Source of the DNA: Muricea muricata
Lineage: Eukaryota; Cnidaria; Anthozoa; Malacalcyonacea; Plexauridae
DNA: 64,000 nt
NCBI GenBank assembly: GCA_963855995.1
Contig: OY979717.1
Coordinates: 69,796,354-69,860,353 of the forward strand
Reading direction: 5' to 3'
The position numbers were made by a program, and so were the translations under genes. Numbering within the stretch: position 1 is the stretch's first letter; every line of letters starts with the position of its first letter. The notes under the pieces are model-generated. The model worked only from the letters and a program-made list of their open reading frames with translations, was not told the origin of the DNA and did not search any database. Positions 41,301 through 52,559 of this stretch are shown here, one piece after another.

Positions 41301-44300
41301 GAACTCGATCGCTAGGTACAAGACATGCAGCAGATACATTGCTATTCTTCATTTTCATCTTACATTGAAGCAAGGACACAAGTGAGGATGACTTAAGAGA
41401 GGAACGATGGCTGGTCTTAATTAGCTTTAATAGACTGAATGTTCTCTCAACTGCTGCATTTGAAAATGGGAGTGACGCCAAAATCTCTACAAATTTCAAT
41501 AACGTCGGGTATTTCTTCTCTCCTGTTGGTCGTTTTGTGTTCCTAATGGCCTTCCAATACTCATCCCAATGAAGATCCTGACTGACTTTTTCTTCCAGCG
41601 AGTGTTCTCTCCACTCCAAATCCAACTGATGGGGGTCTAACTCACGTAAGTAAGGAAGCTTCGTTGCTATGGAAGATAGTGATGACGGCATTCGAGCGTT
41701 TGCTTTCTGCGGTGAAATACATTCAACAATGCTGAGTACCTCAGAATCTGAATCAAACCTATTCTGGATTTGAACGACAGACTCAATTAGAAAGTTCTTG
41801 CAGTCGTTTTTGAACAGTTGCACTTCCTCCTTTCTGGCCCCAGCTTCAATTTCTTGCATGGTGGCGCTTGCAGCAAGACCGAGGTACACTTGCTTTAGAG
41901 GCACATGGTGTTTATCATCTGTCGGATTAATGGATTTCGCAGCAGTTGCCTTGACATACTGAATATCCAAAAAATCGCTTGCAATCGATTTTAAAAGACC
42001 TTCAATTTCACCTTTAAGATTGTGCAAGCATGGCCTTTCACTTTGAAAAAGACGATTAAATGCATTTAATCTCTGAAGCTGATAGCTAAGAAATTCAAGG
42101 TATGCCAGTGTGAACTTGTTATTTAACGATTTCAGGATGCGATCATTTCCATGTGTCGGATCTTCATTGGCGACCAAAACAAAGTAATGTTGTAATGCTT
42201 GAAACTGCTCCAGTATTCGGTTAGCACAAGCTTCTAAGGACAACCAGCGTGTTTGGCCAGGTGACAGGATTTTATGAGGTTTAAGGTTGAAAAATTTCTG
42301 AAACTCCTGATAGACATCCTGACGCTTGGATGATCGGTGGAAATGGTTAAAGATGTCACGACACAAATCTTCTAGACCTTTGGGAAGTTTGAGAGCTGCA
42401 TAGGAAGCCACCAAATGGATCAAGTGACAAGAACACTTCACCGTGGCAACATTTGGATATTCTGCTGTTAACAGCTTTGACACAGAATGGTGCTCCCCAA
42501 ACATAACGTTTGTGGTGTCCGAAGAGTAGCCGATAATGTTATTCATGGGGATGTGTAGTTCAGAAAACACCCGCTTCACGGCGGAATAGATCCCGTCAGC
42601 AACTTCTACCATGTCAAGCAAATAGTACTTTGATGAAAAGGCTTCCATGTCAAAGTAAGCAACTAAAACAGCAAGTTGCTTCAAGGTGCTCATGTCGGTT
42701 GTTTCGTCAATTATCATACTAAATTTGCGCTCGCGTAGAGCTGACACTGCTTCTTGCAAGTAGTCAAAGCCGATGACTTGACGAATGACGTTTGTTGCCT
42801 TCTGTTTGCCTAGCGTCACATTCTTCAAAGTGTTGTTGAGCGGGAACATGGATTTTAGAAGTACTATGAAATCGTCTGATAACGAAATGGGCAAATTATG
42901 TTCTGCTATGAAAGCGCATAACTTGATCTCCATACTGCTAGTTTCATCACGTGTTGCAGATTTTGTGAAATAACTAGTGAGCGTCCCGGCAACAGAGGTA
43001 TCCTTTGTATTTTTCTGATGTATATTGCTTGTTGAATGTCTCTTTAGACCAGTTTTTGTGCATGTAACGAACTTTTGACAATACTTGCAGTAAGGCTGTG
43101 GTTTGCTTTCTTTTCCAACTCTTTTGCAAAGCCATTCTTTAAACTGTTTATCCGTCAACCACTCGTCCACAAAAGATTGCACGTGCTTAGACCTCTTTCG
43201 TTTTTTCGTTTGTCCTTGCAAACAGAGCGATTCTGACTCTGAATTAGAGTCAGACGATTCTTCATCCATTTATGAATATTAATTTTCCCATATTACTTGT
43301 AATTAAAATCACTCAAACATTCAGAAGGCGAATTTTGCGTCTACTTTGTCATGTTTAGAGGTTGTTTTTCAAAACGTTCAAAATTACAGAAATTCCTTGC
43401 AACTTCCCTTTAAATGTGAATTTTTCCTCGCAATTTCCTTGTGAAATTTATTTCCTTGCATTTTCCTTGCAAGAGCTAGTATTTCCTTGTGGCAAGGAAA
43501 AATCCTTGCAAGTGGAAGCACTGTCAGTAATAGACCTTAGAAGTGCTTACGTCACGCGACACGCTGTTTTCAATGCATATAAATACAAGGTAATTTTTCC
43601 CACATGTTTCCCACATTGCATTGCTATTCATTGCTTAACTCTGGCGTGAGGTATGGGCTTCAAACGTCTATTCATGAACTGAAACTTTTATATGAACTGA
43701 AACGGTAAAGCGGTGATGACTGAAGCGGTCGGTGTCAACCATAGAGATTATAAAAGAATAGAGTCGGCGTTGCGGGACGAACTGCGGGACAGATTGAACA
43801 AATCTAATGGGGGCAAATTTAGGTCCCGGATGTATAGCGATGAAAGCATACTGTTTTTGTCATTTTTTGCTTGTTTTTATGACCATGATGCACACAGATA
43901 CTGACTATACTAAAAAAATATGTTTTTAGCTTTCTATTTTTTTTTAATTTTAGGTGCAGACAGCCAGATTTTTGTGTAAATATCAGAGTTTTTCAACCTT
44001 AGGTTCTCCCTAGCAACGCATAGCAACCAGTTTTTGACCGGCTTTTCGCAGCGAGGGTTTGCAAAATATCTGTCAAAATATCTCACATCTGGACACAAAT
44101 TGAACTTTTTTGCCTTCAGACAGTTATCAGAATTGTTTTAGAGGTGCAACAAGGCGCACAACCACAATACTTGCGATCTATTTAAACTTTAAAGACTTTT
44201 CAAGCGTGTTCATCTGTTTTTTCCAAATACAAAAATTGCATTTTCGCTCACGAATACTCAAACATACCCAACATTATCCAGTATTCAAAACTCAAAATTC

Positions 44301-44942
44301 AAAACGTGCAAGGCCATCCCGCACTAATCTTTAACATTTTTGCCTTTGTTTTTACATAAGAAACTTTGAGTGCGAAAAAATCGGAAAAACTTCTCTCGAG
44401 CTTTCTCGATTCTTGTTGTGAAAAGTCGATAACCAGCCAATAGGTGCACAACCATACATCCGGGTCTTAAATTTGCCCCCCATTAGCTGGCTTCAATTTG
44501 TCCCTTTCGTTTGACTGAATTTATCCCACGATGCCCCCTCTATTCTTTTATAATCTCAATGGTGTCAACCCGGTGACATCGTGAATCCTAAGTTCTGTAA
44601 TGACACTAGCGGGGATGGGGTGGGTTCGCAATATATCACGACCGCTGTCTTATCTCCACACGTTTAACAAGGTTCTCTGCCGGATCTGAAATAGCCCTGA
44701 CGATTTTTTCATGTGTACAATGTTATAAAAACTTACATATAGTGTGGTGATACTGTATTACGAGTATATATGCATTACGATTTAATTCAGTTGTATGTGT
44801 GCCGAAATGTACTTGGAAATTTACACTCATAGAATTTTCGCCCTGGTCGCTTTGTTTCACTTAACGATTGCCTGTTGTCCTTTTGCTTCAAACATTCCAA
44901 CAAGGTCATCATATCGTCCACCAGCGGCAATTGAGCCAACTC
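38326..44942 (-). CDS. HARS1: Histidyl-tRNA synthetase, 3' exons (5' part and last exon not found)
   Basis: The enzyme charges tRNA-His. Exons on the - strand: 44942-44872 ([24 protein letters not shown], class II motif 3 region), 40356-40291 ([18 protein letters not shown], motif 3), 39128-39039 ([16 protein letters not shown]) and 38472-38326 ([23 protein letters not shown], anticodon-binding domain). Phases join. The third exon may begin upstream at about 39208, since the frame stays open and an AG precedes it. The first listed exon ends with GC instead of GT at 44871-44870 if the family residues are kept; a GT six bases further is the alternative. Earlier exons should lie to the right and the last coding exon to the left, but neither was recognised. 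The cytosolic versus mitochondrial form cannot be told apart. Confidence 0.85.
40775..43523 (-). mobile_element. Complete hAT transposon inside a HARS intron
   Basis: 2749 bases with terminal inverted repeats CAGTGCTTCCAC at both ends, flanked by identical 8-bp target duplications TCAGTAAT (40767-40774 and 43524-43531). It carries one intact transposase gene on the - strand. Subterminal CTTGC/GCAAGG-type words are repeated near both ends. Confidence 0.95.
41212..43269 (-). CDS. hAT-superfamily transposase, intact
   Basis: 685 aa, no stops. An acidic serine-rich start and basic patch (KKRKRSK) precede a BED-like zinc finger (C61, C64, H78, H84). The RNase H-like core includes [10 protein letters not shown] (D188), [12 protein letters not shown] (D251), the CHLIHL motif at 281-286 and the conserved TRW at 339-341. 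The C-terminal hATC dimerisation region reads [20 protein letters not shown] with LVSLLQCKM. The catalytic glutamate should lie near the C-terminal region but I did not assign it. The protein would bind the element's ends and move it by cut and paste. An intact frame with matching TIRs and exact target duplication suggests recent activity. It reads in the same direction as the host gene. Confidence 0.93.
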   Translation of the reverse strand: MDEESSDSNSESESLCLQGQTKKRKRSKHVQSFVDEWLTDKQFKEWLCKRVGKESKPQPYCKYCQKFVTCTKTGLKRHSTSNIHQKNTKDTSVAGTLTSYFTKSATRDETSSMEIKLCAFIAEHNLPISLSDDFIVLLKSMFPLNNTLKNVTLGKQKATNVIRQVIGFDYLQEAVSALRERKFSMIIDETTDMSTLKQLAVLVAYFDMEAFSSKYYLLDMVEVADGIYSAVKRVFSELHIPMNNIIGYSSDTTNVMFGEHHSVSKLLTAEYPNVATVKCSCHLIHLVASYAALKLPKGLEDLCRDIFNHFHRSSKRQDVYQEFQKFFNLKPHKILSPGQTRWLSLEACANRILEQFQALQHYFVLVANEDPTHGNDRILKSLNNKFTLAYLEFLSYQLQRLNAFNRLFQSERPCLHNLKGEIEGLLKSIASDFLDIQYVKATAAKSINPTDDKHHVPLKQVYLGLAASATMQEIEAGARKEEVQLFKNDCKNFLIESVVQIQNRFDSDSEVLSIVECISPQKANARMPSSLSSIATKLPYLRELDPHQLDLEWREHSLEEKVSQDLHWDEYWKAIRNTKRPTGEKKYPTLLKFVEILASLPFSNAAVERTFSLLKLIKTSHRSSLKSSSLVSLLQCKMKMKNSNVSAACLVPSDRVLKFASKMKANATDEEVLQQKKKFLDEEFQ
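43740..44561 (+). mobile_element. Foldback element copy 1, 8-bp TSD
   Basis: 822 bases, with about 110-base inverted arms starting CATAGAGATTATAAAAGAATAGAG. Flanked by GTGTCAAC at 43732-43739 and 44562-44569. It encodes nothing credible. It shares arms and internal sequence (for example TGACCATGATGCACACAGATA) with the copy at 59951-60632, which lies in the opposite orientation. It sits in the same HARS intron as the hAT element. Confidence 0.9.
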
Positions 44943-45902
44943 CTCAAGATTCTCCTAAATTAAAAAACACAACTTTCTTAAATTATAACTTTTCAATTTG
45001 ATCTCTTCTTCACTATACGAATATTTTACTGGCATCCTAGCCGAGACCGCCTTTTCTTGGTCTATTTTGAACTTTTAAAGTTTCCTGTCCCTCAATGCTT
45101 TGTACTGTTTTTATATACTAATTTTCTGATTTTAATAATTTGCAAACGCGAACCGCCAGAGGGTTTTTGAATATCATCTTGATGATTAGCCTTCCCCAAC
45201 GTATTCGCATAAGGATAAGGATCCTCATAGGGGGCGAGATTAGCAAATCAATATTGATATTAATTTTGCGAAGCTCTCCATCCGTACAAGTCTAATAGCG
45301 GGACATTTCCCTTTCAAAGTTGGAACCCTGTTGATCACAGATCTAAAAACACGGAAAATTTCTGGTTGCCAAACAGAAATTCATTTTTCGATCCAAACTA
45401 TCTCAACATGCATGAAATATAATTTACTTTGTTTTCAAATTTCTGGTAAACTTCGCATTACCTGGTAAACTGGTACCAAACATCGCATTGTTGAACGATG
45501 TGTTTTCAGTAGAACAATGGCGGCTTATTTTATATTTAAATTTCAAAACATGAATATTCAATGATATTTTACTCAAAAACTGCGGGGTTTCAAACTTGGG
45601 AACTAGAAGAATTGAATTCAGCACAGTTCAAAACGTAAGTCTCTATCGAAATATTTTATTCTGCAAATTTGGGCAACGCCGTTAAACGGTTTTCCTTAGT
45701 GGCCCACGGCCTATAACAGTAGCCTTTATGGTCTCTTTTAATTTTAGTTTTAACTAACATGAAATCTAACAACTATTACGTGTTCACCTGAAACAATCAA
45801 ACAAAACACCTTATTAATATAAGGCATTATAACTGATGATATTTTATTTATTCTGTTGATGTGCAGAAAATGAATGTTGTGGTAGCTGCCCTGGTAGATA
45901 CC
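44943..45902. other. Spacer right of the known HARS exons
   Basis: No exon or repeat structure was recognised. Further HARS 5' exons are expected to the right but were not identified in this window. Confidence 0.35.
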
Positions 45903-46867
45903 TCATATCTTGATTTTCAATGTAATTGTTTGTGCAAAACTCACTGGTGTTTGATCTGTGGTTTGTCTTTGTGCCATTGCAGATAACTCGACTGATCGTT
46001 GCAAGGAAGAAGATAGGACTGTCATAGATGAACTCGTTGCTTTTAGCGATTCTGCGAAAACAGAATTTGACTCTTTAATAGATTTATACATCTCACGTCT
46101 AAACTCTTTTTCTTCCTTTTGAAACAGTTTGTCACGTTGTGCAGCAGAAAGTTGCCTCTCCATTTTCTTTCGTTTTTCGTCAATAAGTTTTGGGATTTGA
46201 TTAGCATTGCCCCGTTTACGGCTAGTCGGGAGATCATCCTTGCTTGCGGTCACTTTATTTTCAATGTCAAGCTCTTCATCCAAAATTACGAATGATGGAG
46301 ATACAGCTGCATGTATATTTTCATCTGCTGAGTTGTCTTCGAATTCGTCCAGTAAATTTGTTGATGCTACACCATCATTAGTTTGTTGTGTGGTAGGGGC
46401 AGGGGAGCCCCCCCCCCCACCATATCTGCACCATCGTGTCGTAAAACTCCATGACAAGCTTACCAGATCCACTTCGAGTCCCTGCTGTAACAGCATTACT
46501 GAAACCTTGTCTAAGCTCCTTTATTTTCTCCCTGACACGACTGTGCCCTTTTCGTACTTGCTTTTTTTGGACTTCAATGTTTTGAAGGCTTTCCTCTTGA
46601 TTGTTTTTCGTCCACAGGACTCACATTTGTTGGCCCGAAGAAAGACACTTCCACGTCCTGACACTTTTCTGCCATTCAAGTTCTCACAGCCTCGTACTGT
46701 TTAGCTTTGTTGGCATTAAAATCGCTGTTTTGGTACTCCATTTGGCATTTATAATCCGACAATGCTTGAAGCATATAACCAACCATTTCTACATCCCATT
46801 TAAAGCGTTTTGGCTCCTTTTTAGAACCTGCGTTTCTTTTGAGTTTCCTCTGTAGGTTGGAAGCCAT
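45903..46867 (-). pseudogene. Myb/SANT-like DNA-binding protein remnant (Harbinger-associated type)
   Basis: Starting MASNLQRKLKRN near 46867, it reads FKWDVEMVGYMLQALSDYKC and DFNANKAKQYE, a Myb/SANT-like domain of the sort paired with PIF/Harbinger transposases. A stop follows. The sequence then continues through frame changes with IKELRQGFSNAVTAGTRSGS-type residues near 46500 and a last open part (45903-46496) that is charged and helical (KRKKMERQLSAAQRDKLF). A 9-base C run at about 46410 coincides with one frame change. No transposase partner was found nearby. Confidence 0.6.
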
Positions 46868-46939
46868 ATTTGTTGCAAATGACTGCATGTATGTTGGTAC
46901 TACGCATGCGTTTAAGTTTTTCAGCCGACGGGATGAAAA

Positions 46940-47095
46940 CGATTACATGGGAAATTTCATCCCGGCAAAGCGGGCTAGCCTGCTTGTAACAAGCGAGATC
47001 TCGCCAAAGCGGGCTAGCCCGGCTGACGTACATTTAATCGTAATGCGAAATTAATATAAGGTTATTAAGTAAAGCGGGCTAGCCCAGTCCATGTA
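46940..47095. repeat. AAAGCGGGCTAGCC repeats
   Basis: Three copies of (A)AAGCGGGCTAGCC at about 46967, 47005 and 47073, each with a GGGCTAGCCC palindrome. They probably belong to a dispersed repeat but no element ends were found. Confidence 0.5.
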
Positions 47096-48129
47096 ATCGG
47101 CCGCTAAATGTATTTAATAAATAGAGAGTTTCCAGTCATGCCCCTTATCAAGGACCTACGTTTTTCAATACACCTAAAGAATTCCAGGGTTTTTTTGAAC
47201 ACGAACCCTTAAAAATGATAAGGTTATTTATAGAAAGAATCTATAGCCCAAATGCCCAATACTGGTTTTATATTGTGCATGCTTTATTTATAATTATAAC
47301 TACTTACTGTGAGAGAAAAAGCAAACGAGCTGAGCAAACTCTACTACCCAAATGCCCAATACAGGTTTTAAATAGTGTATATGTCGTATATATGTTTCTG
47401 CTAGAAATCATCTGAGCTTTGTTTATGATTATAACTGTACTTACTGTGTGAGAAACAGCAAACGAGCAAACTCTACTGGCTAGAACAGTAGAAGTTTCGA
47501 GTGTGAATTTCAGAAGTTGTGAATTTCAATAATTATTATTTCAATAATTATTGCTCCTTAGTGTTTGGTGCACTTCGCAACTTAAGGTACGACATAATTG
47601 CTTAATTGCCATAAATGAATAATTACTATATATCTGGTAGGATTGACAAATGGCAGTTGCTGAAGAATTTATAGGCGTACTAGCACTTCTACTTTTCTTC
47701 TTATCGCCCGTAGCCATGATCAGTGACGCGCCTGTTTCCTTTCCACTTTCCGAACACATGCGAACAATCGGCGCTAACTGTCGAAGCTTCCGGCCTATTA
47801 TACGCTGCTTCACGAACATGCGGACAACACTCACCGCGTATCGCCGTTTGAGTATGAGATAGTGCATGCTTGCCCGTAAACGGGCAAGCCACAAAAATTG
47901 ATGTTTTGGCTCTTAACGAAACTCGCTTGGCGTGATGAACTTGTCAGTATAGATGGCTACGATATACTGCGTGCTGACAGAACAAGAAATGTTGGGGGAG
48001 TATGCATTTACGAAAGATGTCACGTAAATTATGAGAAACGACCAGATTTGGTTCCAAATAACCTTGAAGCTGTTTGCTTGGAAATTAAGCAAGCTAATAG
48101 TCAGTTCTATATTGTTTTGAGCATCTATA

Positions 48130-48203
48130 CAGGGTGTATAAAAAAAACGGAGCCCATCTTTTGTGTCAAATTAGCCATGGGCTCCGTTTTTTTATACACC
48201 CTG
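48130..48203. mobile_element. 74-bp Tc1/mariner-type miniature palindrome in LINE A
   Basis: CAGGGTGTATAAAAAAAACG ... CGTTTTTTTATACACCCTG, nearly wholly palindromic, flanked by TA on both sides (48128-48129, 48204-48205). It interrupts the endonuclease frame of LINE A between SIYTG and the following proline codons. Confidence 0.88.
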
Positions 48204-49034
48204 TAGACCACCAAATACCCCTGTTGAGGTATTTTCAAAAATTGAAAGATTGATCCAACTAGTTGACGATGAAAGTAGGAAAGATTATATTTTAGGCGAT
48301 TTAAATTGCAATTTACTTGAACCGACTTTGCAGACTACTAAAAAGCTTCAAGAATTTTTGAACTATATCAATTGACACAACTAATTAATAACCCAACTCG
48401 TATCACAGAATCCACGCAATCACAGCTTGGATGTCTGCTTTACGTCTTCACTCGAGAAAATTACCTTCTCAGGCATAGTACATCTGGGTATTAGTGACCA
48501 CAGCCTTATTTACGCAGTACGGAAGCTAAATTCCATACCAAATAAAGAATCCAAAGGTTGTGTTGAGATCAGGAATTCTAAAAAATTTAGTGCTCTAAGC
48601 TTTCTAAATGATCTCTATATGATCCCTTGGGCGGAACTAGATAGTAAACCAAATGTTGAAGAAATGTGGGAATACTGGAAAGTCCCATTTCTGCAGGTAC
48701 TGGACAAACATGCCCCAACTAGATCAAAAAGAATAAGGAAAAAAGTTAGTTTGCCATGGGCAATAAAGAAATTAAATCAAAATGATTTCGAAGAAATTTT
48801 CTCAAACGTAAAGCAATAAAATCTAAAGATAAAAATGATTGGAAACTATATAAATCCTCACAAAATGCTGCCAATACAGCCATGCGTAATGCTAAAAGAG
48901 AATATTTCGCAATGCAATTTGTAAACCGTAATAAGAACCCAAAGCAAGCTTGGAAAACAATAAATGATATTTTAGGACGCAATCACAAACAAAGCAATGT
49001 GAATGAAATCAAATTATCTGATAAAACAGTTACC

Positions 49035-49275
49035 GACTGACCTATGTTATTCAATACGTTGAACTCCGATATACGTAATTCATCATCTATATTCATATTC
49101 CAAGCTAAGCTGAAATCATCTATTTTTTCTGGTTATATATGACTTTAATATTTCATAATATATCAAATTCATCTTGTTATTTATGTTTGAAACATGGGGT
49201 AGCCCAAATTTATACAAGCCTCGTGGTTTCTTTTTGGGCTTTCTCACCGTATATTTAATTATCAGTTTATCATAT
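49035..49275 (+). mobile_element. 3' LINE fragment nested in LINE A
   Basis: Reads FNTLNSDIRNSSSIFIFQAKLKSSIF, the typical C-terminal end of a jockey/CR1-like reverse transcriptase protein, followed by an untranslated tail. It splits the LINE A linker before FTSTDELVEVFNDHF. Borders are approximate. Confidence 0.6.
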
Positions 49276-49958
49276 CTGTAACTTTACGTTGGCTAACCAA
49301 ATAAGTCTTCATCTCTTTACCTCAACTGACGAATTAGTTGAAGTTTTTAACGATCATTTTACCAATATAGGTCCAAAATTAGCTGAAACGATTAAGCATG
49401 ATAAGGACTGTATAGTTTTCGCGATTTCATTGATCAACGAGAGTCAACTCCTGGTTTTTCTTTTCAGCCAGTAAACGAAACAAAGGTATATAAGCTTATA
49501 AGCAAACTATCTTGCTCAAAAGCGATGGGTATTGATAACATTTCAGTTAAAGTTCTTTTTGCGCAGCTCCTGCTATATTACACAGTCTTTGACAAAGATC
49601 TTTAACATGTCAATTGTGTCGGAACAGTTTCCAACAGAATGGAAAACTGCCAGGGTAATTCCAGTGTTTAAGAAAGGCCGTAGGTTTATGTTAGACAACT
49701 ATAGCCCAATTTCAATCCTGCTAGTGGTAAGCAAACTAATGGAAAAGACTTTGTATGATCAAGTGCTTAACCATTTGGTAAAACAAAAACTTTTATCAGA
49801 ACATCAATATGGTTTTAGACCTTTCCAATTTCCATTCTACAATTACTACACTCTTAGATTGTACAAATTAATGGTATGTCAACATGGATCGCGGCCTTTA
49901 CAACTTTGCTGTTTTTCTTGATTTAAAGAATGCATTCGACACAGTAAATCACGACATT

Positions 49959-52554
49959 ACCATACACGACTTACCATACACGTAAGTTTCTTGACCTAAT
50001 TGAAGTATTTCAGTTTGATCAAATAATAACGCAACCAACTCGTATTACTCAAAATTCTGAAACTTTAATTGATGTTGCTTTGACGAATAGTCCAGAAAAT
50101 ATAGCTAATTCTGGTGTTTTACATATGGGGATAAGTGATCATTCCCTTATCTATATTTGTAGAAAGATTTCTTTTATCAAATCACAACCAAAGCTTGTTG
50201 AGAGTAGAAATTATAAAAACTATAATCCTGGATACTTCAATGAGGATCTCAATAACTTACTAAATCAGTATACCTGGGAAAGTACTGACCCAGATTTGCT
50301 GTGGTCTCAATTTAAATTTGTATTTAACAAAATAGCAGATTTTCATGTTCCTCTGAGATCTAGAAAAGTTAGGAACAAATATACTCCTTGGTTAAATGAT
50401 AATATTAGAAAACAAATAAATCATCGAGATTACTTGAGAAAGAAAGCAGTTAAAACCAAATCTACATATTATGATAATGCATATAAGAAAGCTAGAAATA
50501 GAATTAATAAGATGATTAAGAATTCAAAGCAAAAATACTTTCAAAATTATATTGACGGCAACCGAGGTAATCCTAAAAATATGTGGGATGGTATAAATCA
50601 GTTACTAGGTAAAGGATCTAAAACAACGCATATTACTTCTTTGAATGTTGGTAGCACTAATGTAACCAACAAGACAAATATAGCAGAATCCATGAACGAG
50701 TATTTTACAAGTATAGGACCTAATCTTGCTACACAAGTCCCTGGTACAGATATTGAGCCTGAGTCTTATGTTGATGGCTCCGAAAGCAATATGCTTAGTA
50801 CCTTAAAAACGTCAAAATCCTTTGGTCTTGATAAAATTCCAGCCAGGTTACTTAAAGATTCTTGCTATAGTATTGCGCCTTTCTTAACGAAAATTTTTAA
50901 TGCTTCGTTAACATCAAGCGTTTTTCCACAAGAATGGAAAATTGCCCGCGTATCACCTGTTTACAAAGCAGGTGATAAGCGAGAACGTGGCAACTACCGA
51001 CCGATATCGGTGTTGTCAGTTGTCGCAGGATTATTTGAAAAAATTATTTCTTTGCAACTAAATCAACATTTGGCTGAAAATAATATCCTTTCTGTTCATC
51101 AATCTGGTTTTAGAAAAGGCCAATCTACTGCTACATCGTTATTAAGTACGACTAATTCATGGCTTATCAGCATGGACTCAGGCTTAATAAATGGGGTTGT
51201 GTTTCTCGATTTGTGCAAAGCTTTTGACACGATCGATCATGAAATTTTAATAAATAAATTATATTTATATGGTGTCAAGGGCTCTGCATCGATATGGTTT
51301 AGATCATATCTTACGAACCGAGAGCAAGTTTGTAAAATTGATAACAATCTCTACATCTCAGACTGTCAAATGTGGTGTTCCTCAGGGATCAAATCTTGGG
51401 CCTCTCCTCTTCTTGTTATATATAAATGACCTTCCGAATTGTTTGGTAAATTCTGTACCTGCTATGTTTGCCGATGACACAAATATTACTATTTCTGCGG
51501 AAACAGCCAAAGATTTAGAAGAAAAATTGAATAATGAATTAAATAATGTACACAATTGGCTTTTAGCTAATAAATTAACCGTAAATGTTGACAAAAGTGA
51601 ATATATGTTAATAGGGTCACGGCAGAGATTAGCGGGTATCGATTGCGAGCCAGCAATTAATTTAGGAGGGAAAAACTTAAGGCGTGTTTCCAAAACAAAA
51701 AGTTTGGGAATTTTAATAGATGAAAATTTGAATTGGAATCAGCAAATTGATAATATTAGTAAGAAAGTTTCTCAAGGGATTGGTATTTTGAGGAGAGCTA
51801 AGCATTACATCTCACAACAATCTCTTGTGACATTTTATAAATCATTAGTTCAACCATATTTCGATTATTGCTCGTTAGTTTGGGGCAATTGTAACCAAAC
51901 ATGCAAAGATAAGTTGCAAAAGCTGAATAATAGAGCAGCAAGAGTAATAACGGGAGACACATATGAGGTATGTTCAAGTGAAATATTGCTAAAGTTAAAA
52001 TGGGAAACATTAGATAACAGAAGAGAAGAACAAATGATATGTTTGGTTAATAAGGCTTTAAATCATATGTGCTCTCCTGCTATTGCATCAATGTTTCAAA
52101 TTACGAATAATGAGAACTATAATCTGAGAAGCAACAACAAAATGTTAATGTTGTCAAAACCTAAAACTAACGCCATGAAAAGAAGCTTTAGTTATGCGGC
52201 AGCTAAGGTCTGGAACAGCCGATCAGAGATACAGTTGTATCACAAAGTTGAAATTGTTAGTTGATTGTAAATATTTTGCACTGTTGCTTTGGGAATGTTT
52301 TTTATACTTTTTATATCTACTATCTTAATATCTTAATATTATAGCACTCCCAAAGTAGCGGTGTGTGTCAAATTTTGACAGCACGGCCTAATGGAAAACA
52401 ACCAATTTATTTACTTAATTAATTATTTTTCTTGTATATTTCTAGTATAGTATAAAAAGTAGTTAAATAGAGTGGAAGTAGTAATTTAATATATAGGTTG
52501 ATTAGTTACCGTGTGTAAATAAGTTTAAATAATAATAAAATAATAAAAAAAATA
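49959..52554 (+). mobile_element. LINE B, 5'-truncated, inserted into LINE A
   Basis: Flanked by ACATT at 49954-49958 and 52555-52559, with an A-rich 3' tail (AATAATAAAATAATAAAAAA). LINE A resumes in the right place at 52560. The element begins within its endonuclease domain, as expected of an incomplete reverse transcription. Confidence 0.85.
49985..52264 (+). pseudogene. LINE B endonuclease tail and reverse transcriptase, one frameshift
   Basis: The first frame (from about 49985 to 51429) includes the end of the endonuclease ([11 protein letters not shown]), a linker, [29 protein letters not shown], and motif [16 protein letters not shown] second frame (usable from about 51360 to 52264) continues with [21 protein letters not shown], the FADDT catalytic core, and a C-terminal region ending in an SYAAAKVWNS motif. 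The overlap shows a single one-base break near 51358; the rest is remarkably clean. Jockey/CR1-like by these motifs. Recent insertion is likely, since LINE A around it is much more decayed. Confidence 0.88.
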
Positions 52555-52559
52555 ACATT

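Larger units (their letters stand above)
47892..49958 (+). pseudogene. LINE A (jockey/CR1-like), 5' part: endonuclease and start of reverse transcriptase
   Basis: The sequence starts at ALNETRL-type endonuclease residues (47900), with SIDGYDILRADRTRN and GGVCIYERCH, then a DLNCN motif near 48300. The linker region (48427-48819) follows, then FTNIGPKLAET and WKTARVIPVFKKG with NYSPISIL (49530-49760) and [14 protein letters not shown] (49917-49955), where LINE B interrupts it. Frameshifts and stops are numerous, and two other insertions lie within it (48130-48203 and about 49035-49275). The 5' end is at about 47892 and may be truncated. Confidence 0.8.
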
